Source of the DNA: Melanocharis versteri
Lineage: Eukaryota > Chordata > Aves > Passeriformes > Melanocharitidae
Assembly: GCA_013397845.1 (NCBI GenBank)
Contig: VZTG01010139.1
Coordinates: 62,001 to 126,000 of the forward strand
Reading direction: 5' to 3'
DNA: 64,000 nucleotides
A program made the position numbers and the translations under genes. Below, piece after piece: positions 25,924 to 39,454 of the stretch; within the stretch, counting starts at the first letter, position 1, and each line of letters begins with the position of its first letter. The notes under the pieces were generated by a model that saw only the letters and a list, made by a program, of their open reading frames with translations, searched no databases and was not told the DNA's origin.

Positions 25924-26334
25924 AGATGGACTTTAAAGCCCATCCGGTCCCACCCCCTGCCATGGGCAGGGACACCTTCCACTAGCCCAAGTTGCTCCAA
26001 TCCCTGTCCAGCCTGGCCTTGGACACTTCCAGGGATCCAGGGGCAGCCACAGCTTCACTGGGCACACTGTGCCAGGGCCTGCCCACCCTCACAGGGAAGG
26101 ATTCCTTCCCAAAATCCCATCTAACCCTGCCCTCTGGCAGTGGGAAGCCATTCCCCCTTGTCCTGGCACTCCATCTCTTGGAAACAGTTTCCACTTTTCC
26201 TGTCAGCTCCTTCAGGCACTGGAATGTCATGATTAGGTCACCCCAAATCTTCTCTTCTCCAGGCTGAACATTCCCAGTTCTCCCAAATTTCCTCTGCTCC
26301 ATCCCTCTGATCACTGAATCTAGCCACTCTAGAG
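25924..26334 (-). mobile_element. CR1 3'-end copy, about 410 bp
   Basis: Reading the minus strand, the element runs from the C-terminal reverse-transcriptase region (plus-strand 'ctcttctccaggctgaacat', 'tcccccttgtcctggcac') through 'cttccagggatccaggggca' to the 'ccatgggcagggacaccttc' and 'ggactttaaagcccatccgg' tail. The terminal ATTCTRTG repeats are eroded. Frames of up to 172 codons across it on either strand are remnants or shadows of the element. Confidence 0.9.
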
Positions 26335-27608
26335 TAGCAACCCATTCTTCTTCCATGTAACTTTTGACTGGTCAATCAGAAACTTTCAGTTTTGATAGAA
26401 GAGTGAAGAAAAACTCTTTTCTTTCATAGCAGTTGCAGGATTGGGATCTAAATGTTTGTACTTGCCTTGTAAAGTTTGCAATGTCACATAAATAAATGAG
26501 CACACTACTGAAAATTAAATGTTATGTTGCAACTAATTCATTTGCAATCATTTAGCACTGACTAGATTTTACACTAATTACTCTGTGAGATTGATGAATT
26601 TACAGAGCTCTTTGAGTCTCACATTTCTTGGCAAAGCACATTGCAAGGAGCCAATAAAAGTGGCTCACAAGCTACATTTGATGTGGGACATCTTCCAAAC
26701 CTCTGCCTAGAGACAGTGAATGCCATGCACTGGAGTTTTCCATGAGTAGGCTGCCTCCAATGTAAAAAAGTCAACTCAGAATTGTTTACTTTTTTTAATT
26801 TTCTCAGGTTTCTTCTCATTATTTTATTGGATGACTCAAGGAGAGTCAGCATACAGATCTTTAGGTATGTGCTGTCTTTTTCCCATGATCAGGGTAGAGT
26901 GCTGGCTTTTTGGAGAATATATTTTAATGGATCTGTTCATGAACAGAAATTCCCCTGAATTTTAAAAATCAGAGGTTAAAGTCCATCTGAGACAAAAATG
27001 AATAATTATATATTCAAAAGGAAAGACTGTTAGTCTAAGTTGGATTTCTCTGACTCTTGTTTTCACAGAGAGATCATTGATATTTATAGAAGTAGCACAT
27101 ACAACCACACATACCCCTGAAATTTAAGGCTAAATTGAGATCACTGCTTTTATTTCCATTGGAGCTTTTCTGTTGAAGTCCCTGGGGATTCATGCTAAGA
27201 AAATGAGCTGTGGGAAGGCATAAGTTGTATTTAATGTGTGTGTGTGCATGGCGCATCAGGAGTTTTGTAATCAGAACAGCAGCATGTGGGCAAAAGCTTT
27301 GTTTGCTGGGTAGTCAGAATTTCCAAAAAGAAAAGAGTATTTGTTTGGGGAGGCCTTGTAATGATGGGGTTCATGGAGTTGTTTATTCCTTGCCTATTTG
27401 GATGTAATCTTTCATGACAAATATGACTTTCCAAGTTAAATTTCCCTGATTTCTATTTCAGTACTTAGGCATGCTGGTCTCCAAAGTCATAGAAGCATTT
27501 TTTTTTCTCCCAGATTAAATGAAATTAATTTCTTCCATGAAGTTTTACAGTTGTAACACAATTAACATGTTCTGAACCATTTATAAACAGGCAGATATTG
27601 CCATCATA
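26335..27608. other. Unique sequence
   Basis: No supported gene or mobile element; a short TG run lies near 27235. Confidence 0.4.
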
Positions 27609-27708
27609 CTGGGGGCTTGGAGCAACCCTCACAGCAGGAGGTGGAACAAGATCATCTGTAAGGTCCCTTCCAACCCAAACCTTTCTGGGATTTTGTGATT
27701 CCATGATC
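27609..27708 (+). mobile_element. CR1 3' tail
   Basis: 'gggcttggagcaaccctcac', 'ggaacaagatcatctgtaag' and 'gtcccttccaacccaaacct' ending 'gggattttgtgattccatga' form the last 100 bases of CR1 in plus orientation, including the terminal repeats. Confidence 0.85.
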
Positions 27709-28816
27709 AAGCGTGATATATTTTTATGTAAGTACTCCATGGTTTCCATTGTAATTGCCCTTTCACTTTTTCTTGCAGGTTGTTGGCTTTTTTTGTGGAT
27801 AGAGGCTGTAAGTGTGGCTTTGCCTCCAGGAGATGACAGTGAATGTAGGGGAGTTATAGCAATGTGTCACCTCCAATCATCAGGTCCTTTAGATAAAGAC
27901 GATTTAAGCAATGTCTGATTAAAAGCTGGGAATGAAGACCTTAAGATGCAAAGAGAAGACTATAGCTTATTATTCTGCAGGCAATTTAAATGACTACTTC
28001 TGCACTGAAATTCTCCTGAAAGCTGTTTTACACTGAGTTTCCATAAAAATTAGTAGTTTTCACTCTGTATTAGTCCGCTTTCTAGCAGAAGCAGCTGACA
28101 GCTGAATGGCTTGATACTTCCTGCCCCTCACACTGTTCACATCCCTGGCTGCTGCTTTGAAAAGTGTTTTCATTTATTATTGACTTCCAATTTGATATTA
28201 ATTTGCAACAGAAAGAGCTGATCAAAATCACATCAAGGGAAGACTACTATCTCAGAGCAGTGTCCTGTTGCTATGGGAACTGAGAAGAGCTGAGGTTTAC
28301 ACAATTACCAAAGTCTAGAATAATTCTGCATGTCATCAGATGCCAGACATGTCTACATGAATGAACACACAGCCACAGACACACATGTACAGACAAAAAT
28401 ATCCACATCTGAGAGCTGCTGGCCATGATGGGAAAGGAAGACACTCCTGGTTGTTACACCTTGCCTGGGTCTCAATCTCCTGCTGCAAACAATGGGCATT
28501 TCTCATGTCCGATCAAGTATTTCTCATTGCAGAGCCCTCAAATCTGGAGAAAATCTGCAATTATTCCAGTTACACCAGGCAGGACCAGGATTTCATCTCC
28601 AGAGTCCTGCGGCTCATGCTTTATCCCACTTCCAGCTGTTCCACACTAGACAGCTTTGAGGGATGTAGAAAGCAGCCTAAAATAACAGAATCCCCCAGAA
28701 TTCCTGGGATCATCATAAAGAGAAAAACCTCTGTGTTCTGGAGCAGAGCAGAGCAAGTTGTTCGAAATTCATTCAGGTCTCTGCTGTGCTTCCACATCCT
28801 GTGTTTCATCTGCTAG
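27709..28816. other. Unique sequence
   Basis: Nothing recognised. The frame 28361-28816 (151 codons) ends at the edge of a CR1 and lacks any other sign of being coding. Confidence 0.4.
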
Positions 28817-28954
28817 GGAATCACGGAATCACAGAATCATTAAGGGTGGAAAACACCTCTGATATCATCCCATCCAATCATCAACCAGCACCACCACTAA
28901 CCCATGTCCTCAAGTGCCACATTCACACGTTTGTTGAGCACTTCCAGGGGTGGT
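28817..28954 (-). mobile_element. CR1 3' end (Y-like type)
   Basis: 'aatcacggaatcacagaatc', 'attaagggtggaaaacacct', 'ccaatcatcaaccagcacca' and 'gtcctcaagtgccacattca' are the reverse complement of a CR1 3' end of the kind with a 'caagtgccacatc' block. Similar wording occurs at 47209-47484 and 62508-62697, so these three belong to one subfamily that differs from the 16288 type. Confidence 0.85.
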
Positions 28955-30147
28955 ATGGGTTGGATCAAAACGTTTTCTCATCTTCACCTGCTCAAACAAT
29001 CAATGCAGAAGACCTTGGGGCTGGAAGGACCATCGGAGTCACTGACCTCAGGGTCAGAAGGGAAGGTTTATCTCGCTCCTGCGGGTTAAGTTTCTATATA
29101 CATGCAACTACACCCATCTCTTGTATGATTTGAATAGAATTCTTTCACCCCCACTCCATCTTCCCACACTTCATCCTCTTTGTGTACCCGAGGCTGTAAT
29201 TTGGGTGTGGGGACAGTAACAGTGTCTGTATTTTGAGGCAGATGATGCATTAAAGTTTGGTTATAACAGCCTGTCTATAGCAGCTCTGATAATCACAATA
29301 ACTGTGAAAGACAAACAATCACAGAATCCCAGAATGGGTTGGGTTGGAAGGAACCTTAAGGATCATCCTTTTCCACCCTCCCACCACAGGAAGGAACACC
29401 TTCCACTAGCCCCCTGAGCTCAGAAATCATGTAAGTACGATGTAATTTATTCAGTTTAGGTCATATTTTGCCATTTTTTCCATCACCACTCCTTATGGCC
29501 GCTGGTGTAATTGTTATTTTTTTGTTAGGTTTAAAAATTTTACTGATTACTCTATCTTCCTCTTAATTATGAACATTATTTAGTGTCATTAGTACAGCAG
29601 CACTTACAGTGATGTGAGGTCAGTATCAAGCTGTCCTATCTGTTGTTCCCTAAAAATAGTAATAAACAATTCACTGAAAACTCCTAGCAGAAAAGCCACT
29701 AATATTACTGACTAGAGGAATAAAATTGCATTTATTTGAAGTTTTAACTGAATTTTTCCTTTCAGTCACATCCCTCTCACACATTGGGCTGGCATTTATT
29801 TGGTTGTTTGGCTGTTTATTTTGCAGTGATATGAACAAACAAAACACACTTCAGACAGTCAGTGAGGCGAAGAAACTTAATTGATGAGTGCTTGTACCTC
29901 ACTGCATTGCCAAAGGATTAACTTTTCATAACCTGACAGGCAGAAAGACACTAATGTTATCAAAGCCTGTTTCGCAACTCTGAATGAGTCTAAAATATTG
30001 GTATTTTCTTCTTTCAAAGCATCAAAGACTTCCAGTGAAATTAAGCGCTTGAATTGGTCATAATCCTGTCCTCTTCTCTGATTGGGTGGGAGATGGTTTG
30101 GATAAGCACTGGTGGGGAGAGAGAGTAAAGAACAATTCCCTTGGGAC
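28955..30147. other. Unique sequence around one CR1 tail
   Basis: Apart from the CR1 tail at 29317-29413 I see no feature in this interval. Confidence 0.4.
29317..29413 (-). mobile_element. CR1 3' tail
   Basis: 'aatcacagaatcccagaatg', 'ggttgggttggaaggaacct', 'ggaacaccttccactagccc' is a minus-strand CR1 end. It is cut after about 100 bases. Confidence 0.85.
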
Positions 30148-30882
30148 TTTGGGATGCATTTCATGAGGTCCCACAGATTTACAGATGTTCAGGCTCCTCA
30201 GGTGCTCGTGAACCTGATCTTCACTTACAGTGGGAGGGACTTTTCTCCCCCAGCCCCCATCCTGCTCTCCAGCAGAACAGAGGTTGGGAACAGAGGTTGC
30301 CATTAAAGACTGAAACACGAAATTTGTTGAGCTCCTCAGCCTTCTCCTCATCCATTTTTACCAGTTCCCCTGCCTCGTTTATCACGGGGTGACACCTTCT
30401 TTGACCTTCCTTTCCCAGCTGCCAGACCTGAAGAAGCCCTTCCTGCCATTCTTTGTGTCCCTTGCCAGGTTCGGTTCCAGCTTTGCCTTCCTCAGCCCTT
30501 CCCTACACAACCACATTTCATCCCTAGACTCTTCCCAGGTCACTGGGCCGTGCTCTTACTGCCTGGGCATTGCTCCTGTCCCTTTGGTCTCACCAGCAGG
30601 TCCCTTCTCAGCCATCCTGGGCTCCTGCCCTCCTTGCCCCATGTCTTGCTCCTGGCGATCACAGGCTCAGGCGTTCCGTGGAAGATTTCCCCCAAGATCT
30701 GCCAGCTCTGTTCAGTTCCCCTGTCCCTGAGGACAGCCTCCCAGGGGATTACATTTACCATCTCCTTGAAGAGCTGAAATTTGTTTTCCTAAAGTTCAGG
30801 GGCCTGATTTTAGTCTTCTCCTGACCCCCAGGAATATGAACTCCCCCAGTGCACGGTGGCTGCAGCCCAGGCTGCCTCCAGG
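30148..30882 (-). pseudogene. Old internal CR1 fragment (ORF2 remnant)
   Basis: This 735-bp piece lies upstream of the usual CR1 tail. On the minus strand it covers part of the endonuclease to reverse-transcriptase frame. Landmarks on the plus strand are 'gaggtcccacagatttacag', 'caggtgctcgtgaacctgat', 'ctcctcagccttctcctcat', 'ttccctgccattctttgtg'-like text, 'tccttgaagagctgaaattt', 'cctaaagttcaggggcctga' and 'ggctgcagcccaggctgcct'. The frame is broken many times, so it is a dead copy. It is isolated from any 3' end, which suggests later deletion or an old insertion partly erased. The family call is from memory of CR1. Confidence 0.75.
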
Positions 30883-31212
30883 CTCCATGGATTGATAATA
30901 TTGAATTATTGACAATTATAGTGCCCAGAGAACTGTGCAACTCTGTGTGCAGAGCTTTACAAGCAGACGTGGAGTGAGTTAATTTAAAGTACAGAAAGGA
31001 GTGTAAATGCACCTGAAGTAACACGGTGATTTTAAACAAGAAGGACCTCTAAAGCTTTAGAAACTTCCAGGGGGTTCTTAAATTGCACTGAGATAACTAC
31101 ATCTTTTTAAATTTTGTAATTAGCTTTTTGCTGGACCTTTTGCTAAAAAAAAAAAAAACAACATTTAATTTCTTAGGAATGCACTCAAAACATTCTATGA
31201 CAAAACTGAAGT

Positions 31213-31345
31213 TAGAATCCTCCAATCATCAAGGTTGGAAGAGACTTTCAACTTCATCGCTGCCACTTGTGACCCCTGAATCACAGAACACATCACCCAG
31301 TGGCAGATCCAGATGCCTCCTAAGCACTGCAGGGATGGGGAATCC
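31213..31345 (-). mobile_element. CR1 3' end, diverged
   Basis: 'tagaatcctccaatcatcaa', 'ggttggaagagactttcaac', then 'cacccagtggcagatccaga' and 'ctgcagggatggggaatcc' follow the order of a minus-strand CR1 end, but with many substitutions and a gap, so the copy is old. Confidence 0.65.
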
Positions 31346-34061
31346 TCTGGGCCCCCAGCTTTCCCAGGGGTGGTTGCAAACTTACAGAAAACTATTTTTA
31401 TTTAGAGTAAATACAGAGGTTAAGCATGTTTGAAGAAAAGCTCTCCGTATGTTTTAAGGATGCTGTTTAGAGCATTACTTCAGTTTAAATTGCACTAATA
31501 AAAGAAACCCTGAAAGGAGGAGAGGGTCAGGCCGGACAGCTCTGATATAAATTTGCTCTTTAGTGATTACAGGCCCATGCTAATTGCTTTCATCCATTTT
31601 CACAAGGAAGGAAAGACATGATGTAAATGAAAATGAAAAATAAAAGCATATATTAGAAGTTACAAACTTTCTGGATTTACACTCAAGACGTGTTCAGTCT
31701 CATAATCCACTTCTTTCCCCCTAAAAACATGTCAAGATCTGTGATCAGGGCTTTCAGAGTGGCCCTGCGTGGACTGAAGGTTCTGAGTCTGTTGAGCTGG
31801 GTAAATGGAAGCTGGGAGTGCATCATCTTTCACTGACTGACGTGCTAAATTCCTCAGAGCGCAACAAGTTAAGGACTAAGTAAATAATCGATTAGCTGTC
31901 AGCCTTCCTGGTCATCCTCATAAAAGGGATTAGTGACAGCCAGGGGCCGGAGAAGTGAGTCATGCTTCTACAAATACCTTTTGAACCAGGGCAAAAAACT
32001 CCCAGGGAGCACTTCTTCCATTTCAAAGCAGGGTTTAAGGCAATGGTGGTACAGAAAAGGCTGGCTCCCTTCTCTCCTGTGCCTTTCCCAATTAATCTTT
32101 CATCAATAAAGAAAACAGACTCCAAAAATTAGAAGAAGTATCAATATGTTTCTGTTGCACTGATTAAAATAGGCAAGGCCTATGTGGGAAAGCAATTCCA
32201 CAGATTTGGACAGCAGGATTCCATCTGGCTAAGGAACCAATTATATTTGTATTTAAACAAATGTGCCAGACAGAAGGAATGGAAATTCTCCACATCTTCC
32301 TGGCAGCAAGTAGAACTTGCTGAGAAGCCACTTATTGTTTGGTTTGTCTAATGACTTCTTTTATTAAATATTAGCTGTATGCAGAAAATAAACCAACAAC
32401 TTTGCACTTCAGGGCCGCACGCATTGATCCCTTAATCCAAGTTCACTTTTATACATTGTGCTTTTTGCCATGTCCAAAATCAGAAAAAGCCATTTATCTG
32501 GTACCAGCAAAGTTACAGGAGTGGAAGAATGTGACTTTTTTACCAGACATTCCTCTGTTACCGTCTTTCAAAACCCCCTGTCTGGCTATTGCAGCTGGGC
32601 CTGTCAGCTGCACCACCACCTCTGATGGGGAGAATGGTGCTCTTTACCTCCAGAGAGTCTTTAAAAGGGAGTTAATTCACTGCACTCTAAGCAGTCTTTG
32701 AGCTGAGAGTTCAGTGAGGATGCCATGAATGCTGGAATTGCTCCTGCCTACCCCCGTGCTGGGAATTTGAGTTCCTGTGTGGTGTCGAGTAAGTCAGGTG
32801 ATGGTGAGGAACCAGGCACGGAATAAAGTACATACAGTAATTCCAAACTAGGGTCTACCTAAAATAAGAACAACTTCATGAATAAAAAAAGTATTAAAAA
32901 ATGATTACCAGACTTTTTTCGCTATGCAAATTCAACTTCTGTTCAGATCAAATAACTGCATTTGTGTATTTCCTAAATCACTGCAAGTAAAAAAGTTCAC
33001 ACATCTGCCGTGGAAAGCATTATTTTCTGTGCCTCTTAGTAAAATTGCAAATATTCCAATTTCAGGTGTCCCTCTGTTTTCCATTAATTATACTTAAAAA
33101 ATTTCTCGAACAAAACAAACAGGAGTTGCATTGAATGAATGGTGAGAAAAAGCACCTAAATTCTTGGAATTTTTAAAGTTTCTCTCTTAAACTTACAGCT
33201 ACAAAACTGAACCTTACTCAGTTTACTCATACTGCGAGCTGTAAACAGGGAAGCCATAGGAAATTTTTAAATTATTATGAGACAGAGCCTTAACATGACC
33301 AGTAGAGCTTTTGTAATATTTATTGTACAACCTGGTTGATGCTCATTGCCAAAACTATTCCTGTGTTCCTGTCAGTGTTCTTCAGGAATAACAGACGGCA
33401 GGTTGAGGCTCATTTTTAAAACCAGTACCTGTGTTATATAAATCAGTGGCTTAAAATTGAGGCCTGGTTTAAAATGAGTTTTGTTCAGTTCTTGTTGCAC
33501 AAGCTGCTCACATTTGCAGTCAAGGAGGTGCTCAGTCCTTCATGATGATTGCTCACCTAAGTTCCTGTACAAAACCACAAATCACTATCTTCTACATTTA
33601 TTTAATTGGAGAAGACAGAATGCAGCAAATTTTCTTCCCTTTTTTCTTTATTTCTATTTTTTTCTTCCTTTGGGTAAAGTCTATTCACTAAGATTTGTAG
33701 AAAACAGATGTGATTCTACTTTAATGCATTCAGACTTCATTGCTTATTGAAATATTTGCATTACTTTGAATTTAGAAAATAAGCTTAAGCTGTTAATGGA
33801 ATTTGAATAAAAAGATATAAAGAATCTCAGTCTTCACTGCTTCTTACTAATTACTAATTCTGTTTCCATAAGAAGGTTTAATGTTTCTGCCTAAAATTAA
33901 CCATGCATGCCTTTTAGAATGTGTATTTAAAGACCTCCTGCTGCTGCGGGAGAATTTTATTTTGTAGAATTCTTGTAAACATGGAAAAATTAACTTGTGC
34001 ATCTGCTTTGGATAATGGAAAAACCCTGGTATATACAGACACAAGTGTGTACACACAGGCA

Positions 34062-34110
34062 TAAATATATATATATATATAAATATATGTATGTACGTAA
34101 AATATATTGT
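34062..34110. repeat. TA-rich dinucleotide run
   Basis: A short '(ta)n' tract followed by 'aaatatatgtatgtacgt'. It is a small microsatellite and explains the Tyr-Ile-rich frames on the minus strand at 33914-34184. Confidence 0.85.
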
Positions 34111-34930
34111 CCACCTGCACAGAGCAGGTGTTCCATCCCTGCAAATGTAAAATATTGACTTATTTTCAAAGCATTTTGGATCACTTTATGAACTGCATTT
34201 TGGTTTTCCTTTTCTTAGCTTGCATATGAACAAGCTGTTTATGTTATAGCCAAGTTACCTGAATATCATTTAGGAAATGGGTATGATGACTCATTTTCCA
34301 AGAAATACCAGATAACCACACTTCTGTCAGTCAACCTTTTCTCTTTGGACCAAACTGATCCTCCTTATCTAGGAATTAATGGAACGTAGATTGAGTTATG
34401 TATCCTGTTTGCACAATGAGAGAACCCCAGACTCCGCAGTAGGTGTCTGCAATATGAATTTACTCATCCAGTGCAGATTTGGATGTGTGAAACTACTAAA
34501 GACAATGTTCCTGAATATCTCAAACGCTTATGAATATGTTGCCAGAAAGACCCCCCAAAAATACTGTTGTCTGCTCTTTCTGTCATCTGCCTTTCCCATT
34601 TGCCTTTAGCATTTGGGTCTCACTGGTCATGGGCATTTGGGAAACCTTTAAGTGGTGTTTATCAAATAGAAAGTGCTCCAAAATCCTTAGAAATTAATGC
34701 AGCACCTTATGCCCAGTTTGCTCAGGTTGAGCTCAAGCTATTTGCTGGGGAATGGTGCATGATCCATGTGGATCCATGTGTTTGTGTGTGTTCTGGCACA
34801 GAAGGGGGGTCACAACTCCACCCAAGGTCCTGTTGGGAAGTCGAGAGGGAGTTACGAGTTCCATCTCATCCAAACCCCCCTGTGCTCAATCTGCCTTCCA
34901 AATCCATGGTATATTTGTTTCTCACATTCA

Positions 34931-35162
34931 GGTTAGATATTACACAGGAAATCCTTCCCTGTGAGGGTGCTGAGGCCCTGGCACAGGGTGCCCAGAGAAG
35001 CTGTGGCTGCCCCTGGATCCCTGGAAGTGCCCAAGGCTGGGTTGGACAGGGCTTGGAGCAACCTGGGATAGTGGAAGGTGTCCCTGCCCGTGGCAGGGAG
35101 TGGCACTGGGTAAGCCCCAAAATCCCTTCCAACCCAAACTGTTCCATGGTTCTGTGACTCTA
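34931..35162 (+). mobile_element. CR1 3'-end copy
   Basis: A clean plus-strand CR1 3' end. It starts inside the end of the reverse-transcriptase frame ('ggttagatattacacaggaa'), continues 'ccttccctgtgagggtgctg', 'ggcacagggtgcccagagaa', 'gcccgtggcagggagtggca' and ends 'cccttccaacccaaactgtt' plus 'ccatggttctgtgactct'. The last CR1 residues fuse by chance to an upstream frame (34567-35157), which is therefore not a gene. Confidence 0.9.
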
Positions 35163-38100
35163 CAAACGTAACCCCTAAAAGACACGGGTTCCAGGAAGGC
35201 TTTCTGTGTAATTTTTTTAGCTGCATTATAATCAGGTTTTTCTGCAGTTGGAACAACTGCTTGTATACTCATTAAGTTGTTAATAACTTAATTAGGCCAG
35301 CAGCAAATTCCCAGCTTCACACACATGGTGAGTTCCCTTTAGCTCTTAACATGATCTGTCCACGTAACACATTCCAGCAGCATCATCGTGCCATCTCTAG
35401 GACTCACTTCACTTCTTGGTGAACTAATTTCAATTACTAATCCAGAAGGCATCTACTCCAGGAAAACAAAGCAAAACAGGAAATCTATGCTGTTTTTTGA
35501 AACGTGTGAATGACTTTTAATTTGGACATAGCAGATCAGCCAGAGATTTTTTTTTTTTAAATTGAAAAATAAGACTCATTTATGATCTTCTTTCATCGCT
35601 ACTTTCCTGTTTTTTTTCACTTTTCCACTGTCACAATACAGAGGTCCTGAATTTAAATACATCAATACTGATGAACAATTTAGTCTGTTAATATGCAGGA
35701 AAACCCATGAGATTCTTCACACTGTGTAATATTCAATAGAGCTCTGATATTTTCTTTTCTTTTACTAAAGATGACATTGTCTATCAAATCAGAAGAGACA
35801 AAAGTTTTTCTTCTAAGAGGAAGGTTGGTTTGCAAAGACAAAATCCTACCAGGAAAAATCTCTCAGTGAAGCACAGTTGTATAATGATCTAGCTGCTCAT
35901 TTCTCATTATTTATGCAGCCTCTTTGTTTTCTAAAAGCCACATATGGATAATTTTCTTCTTTTTAAATATTATATCTTTCTCCATTGTTCCTAGGAGGCA
36001 TTTTAATGCAGATAATTGAATTTCAATTAATTCTGCCTATGCTGTTCCAGATTATAGTTGCTTACTACTGCTGATGTGGGCCTGTCATTACTCACACCCT
36101 GCCTCATATTCAGCTCCATGTGACCATTTTTTAAGCCTTGTGTGCACACATTCCATTTATTACTCACAGGAGGTTATCCAGGGAGGTGCCATAGCAAGTT
36201 CTCTAAAGCCTGGTTCTCTCTGTGAAATATTGTGCTTTTTTATCAGTTTGTGCTGTTGTATGGCCAATAATAAAAATTATTTCAAAGCAAATTAAACCGG
36301 TGGTGGTAGAGTGTTATTATATTCAATTTGGGGTGTTGTTTTTTTTTTTTAATTCTCAAATAATGAGGAATGGATGCCTAAATAAAATGGAGCATCTGAG
36401 CCGCAGGGTTTCTGCTGCCAGCTCTGCCTCAGTTGAATTACTGCAAAGGACTAAGAAATGCTAAGCTGAGATCTAAAACCAAGAACTGTCCAGTGTTCAG
36501 AGGATAAAACTGATAGAAACTTTGTGGGCTACCCATGGATGCTGTAACATATCCTGGAAGAGAAGCTGGGGCAAGAATTTAGACATTAATGGTAGAATAC
36601 ATTTCACACTGAATTACATCTGGATCCTGTTGCTCTGGGATTGAGAACTCCTTTTCCCACCATCATGCAGGGGGAAACCTTTCGGTAATTAAATGTTTTC
36701 CTCACGTTAGCAGAGAGACCTTAAAGCACAATGAAGTGGCAGTGAAGAAGAATCCACTTTCTCTGTCAGCTTAGATCCTGAAAATACCTTCCTTCCACAA
36801 CTGCTTGAAAGGGAATTGTGCCTGTAAAAAGGAGCAGAGGTGGAATCTATTGAAATTCTTTACAGTCAGAATTGAAATTCCAAAAGTAGGCTTGTAACAA
36901 AGGGCACTTCTTGTGAGAGGATTAAAAACTGAAAAAGCACTTTTGATATGACATTTCTGTTCAAAAATACCTATAGGTATTATAAAGAAGACAAAATGCA
37001 TTAAGTTATTATTAGGATTACAATGACCAACCCAAAAATATGTCACTCATTTATCTTACAGAAAGATAGATGGGAATGGACTGGGGTTCTCACATTTTCC
37101 TCAGGGATGCTGTGGCTCTGTGCTTGCCTCTGTTCATTATGGCAGCTAATTAGCACAACCTGTCTTGATTGGAAGAAATGAAAGCTTTTGTTGAAATACA
37201 TTTATTCCATTCAGAACTGAAATCATACTACATCAGAAAAAGGGGATTGCAACACTTAAGTTCAAAACCTTGCTGTTTCAGGTTCATAAAATCCTCGTGG
37301 AATGGTTTGGTTTGGTTTGGAAGGGACCTTAAAGCCCATCCAGTGCCAGCCCTGCCATGGACAAGGACACCTTCCACGATCCCAGGCTGCTCCACCCCTC
37401 AACCAATTGCACGGATCTTAAATAAGTTTATACTTCACTCCTGCCTTGCACATAATTAAACAAAATAATTATCAAACCATCCCAGGAAGCTTCAGTGTTT
37501 CAGTAGGAGTGTGCTAGAATGGATTGCTCCATTTAGTGTGTTTAGCTGGCAGAACTGAGACACAGAGCTTGCTCAGTCACGATCAATCGTAAGTTGGTAA
37601 CAATCATTTTAAAAAAAATTCTTACTCAATTCCCTCTAAATCACAAACTATTACATTTCACTAAGCTGTTCCCAGGAATGTAGTAGTCCTGATACTTGAG
37701 GTAGAATATAATTTATCCTTTGTTCTTTGTTTGCAAAACCCCATTTTTTTTCCCTTTAAGGAGAGAATCAGTGTTTATTTAGGGAAATTCCTGAGTAGGT
37801 ACAAAATTCTATTTTCTCACTTTTAAACTGACTCAACCTCTGACTTTCTCATCTGACTTCCTGCATAATAAGTAGCTCTAAGAACCCTACCCAGTGATTT
37901 TTAGAGTGAAGAGATTTGTATTTTTTCTAGCTATGCAAGGGAGCAATACTAGGAATGATAAACTGTGGTGAACCAAGAACAAGTCTGTAAGGAAAAAAAA
38001 TCCATTCTTTGTTTAAAAGCTCCACTACACTTAAATTTCACTAGGTGAGCTATTCCAGTGGTAAAGAAACACTTGCCACAAAAAAAATCCAACTAAAACA

Positions 38101-39454
38101 AAACACACCCTTCCTCCAACCAAAACCTGGTTCAGTCTCAATTTTAATTATTAAAATTCTTTTTCCCCACCCCATCCCCCTTTTAATAGCCTTACCAGCA
38201 ACCTGAATTAACATACAGCTGTTCTAAGGAGAGAAAGGGAGCAACCCACACAGCTCCTGCATCAGATGAGAAAGGAATTAAGTTTGATAAATGCTGTTTA
38301 TGTCTCACTAACAGCCCTAAAGGCATCTCATAATTTTGTGATAAGAAAATATTTCCCTGTCAAGAGCCATTAACATCTGTTTTTTCGAAAAGTTTAGTCA
38401 TTACATGCTCTGCCTGACAGCTCAATGTAGTACAGCTTGATGGATAACTGAGTGAAAGGCTTGAAAGGTCTCCAAACGAAGTCAATGCTCCAAATTTAAT
38501 GAAAAATGCTGAAGTGCAATACTGTTATAAATATAAACCATCTAATTGTAAACCAAAACAAGGCACCTTCTTGGCTTGGGTAATTTTAGTGATATTTGAG
38601 GAATAAGGGGATTGCAGAACCCCAACCTCTTCTCTGCATCTCTTTGTTAGAGTTGCTCTTTCTACCTCATGGATTGCCAAGGTTTCAGCTGTTAACTACA
38701 GTGACCTTTGGAAATATCTATTGCAAAATTAATAGGATTCAAAAATATTCATTAGAACAGAAGAGTTCCGCTGTGGACTGAAATTTAACTTGTGGGTTTT
38801 GGTCTTTAATGAAGTTTGGAAGTGAATTATTTTTGCACGGCAAGAAAGAGAGTGAAGAATGTATTCCTCCAATGAAAGAAAGTTTGCAACTTTACACACT
38901 TTAGAAAATTGTTTAGGAAATGGACTCAAAACCTGGATTTTTCGCTGCATCCCAATTAAGTGTCTGTGTCCCAAGGCTGGCTTGGAGGAGCAGGGAGTGC
39001 AGGCTGGGCTCTGATGGAAGGTAGATATACAAGAGATGGATGTGAGGACAGATGACAGCGGAGAGAGAGAAATCCATGGATATATAGGGATAACGTTAGA
39101 AAAGCCAGAGATCAGCTGGAGCTGAAATTTGTAAGGGTTTCAAGGGCAAGAAGAGCTGTTACTGCTCCATCATCAGTAGAAGAATGAACAAGGGAAATAT
39201 TGGCTTGCTGGGAACAGGGAGGGTGATTTAGTGCCAGAAGACAGAGATAATAAATGCCTTCTAAGCTCTGGGGCTCTCTTCCAAGGTCTCCCAGCCTTTT
39301 GTGCCTGGAGACAGAGTTCAGGAGGAGAGGAGCTTCCAGCAGTGGGAGAGGAGATACTCGAGCAGGAATCTTTTCAGAAGCTCAAGATGGGTTGCATTGA
39401 AGCACCAAGAGAAGGATGGCTGCTGCCATGGCAACTGCCATCACTCTTTTGTCA
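35163..39454. other. Unique sequence around one CR1 tail
   Basis: Over 4 kb with only the CR1 tail at 37286-37402 recognised. Poly-T/poly-A runs lie near 35551-35560 and 36341-36351. I see no gene. The part at 39190-39450 may be the eroded upstream half of the LTR that follows. Confidence 0.4.
37286..37402 (-). mobile_element. CR1 3' tail
   Basis: 'cataaaatcctcgtggaatg', a short array of 'gtttg' units, 'gaagggaccttaaagcccat', 'ggacaaggacaccttccacg' and 'ccaggctgctccac' form a minus-strand CR1 end. The small GGTTT expansion at 37304-37320 is private to this copy. Confidence 0.85.

Larger units (their letters stand above)
30883..34930. other. Unique sequence around one CR1 tail
   Basis: Apart from the CR1 tail at 31213-31345 I see only a poly-A run near 31143-31157 and a TA-rich run at 34062-34110. 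The frame 32402-32701 has fairly balanced composition but no start, splice or polyadenylation support; this area might instead be conserved non-coding DNA. Confidence 0.4.

Noticed and set aside
25606..26124. 172-codon plus-strand frame
   Set aside because: It enters the minus-strand CR1 at 25924, so its C-terminal half is antisense CR1.
34567..35157. 196-codon plus-strand frame
   Set aside because: The second half is the CR1 3' end (34931-35162) read through; the first half has no supporting signals.
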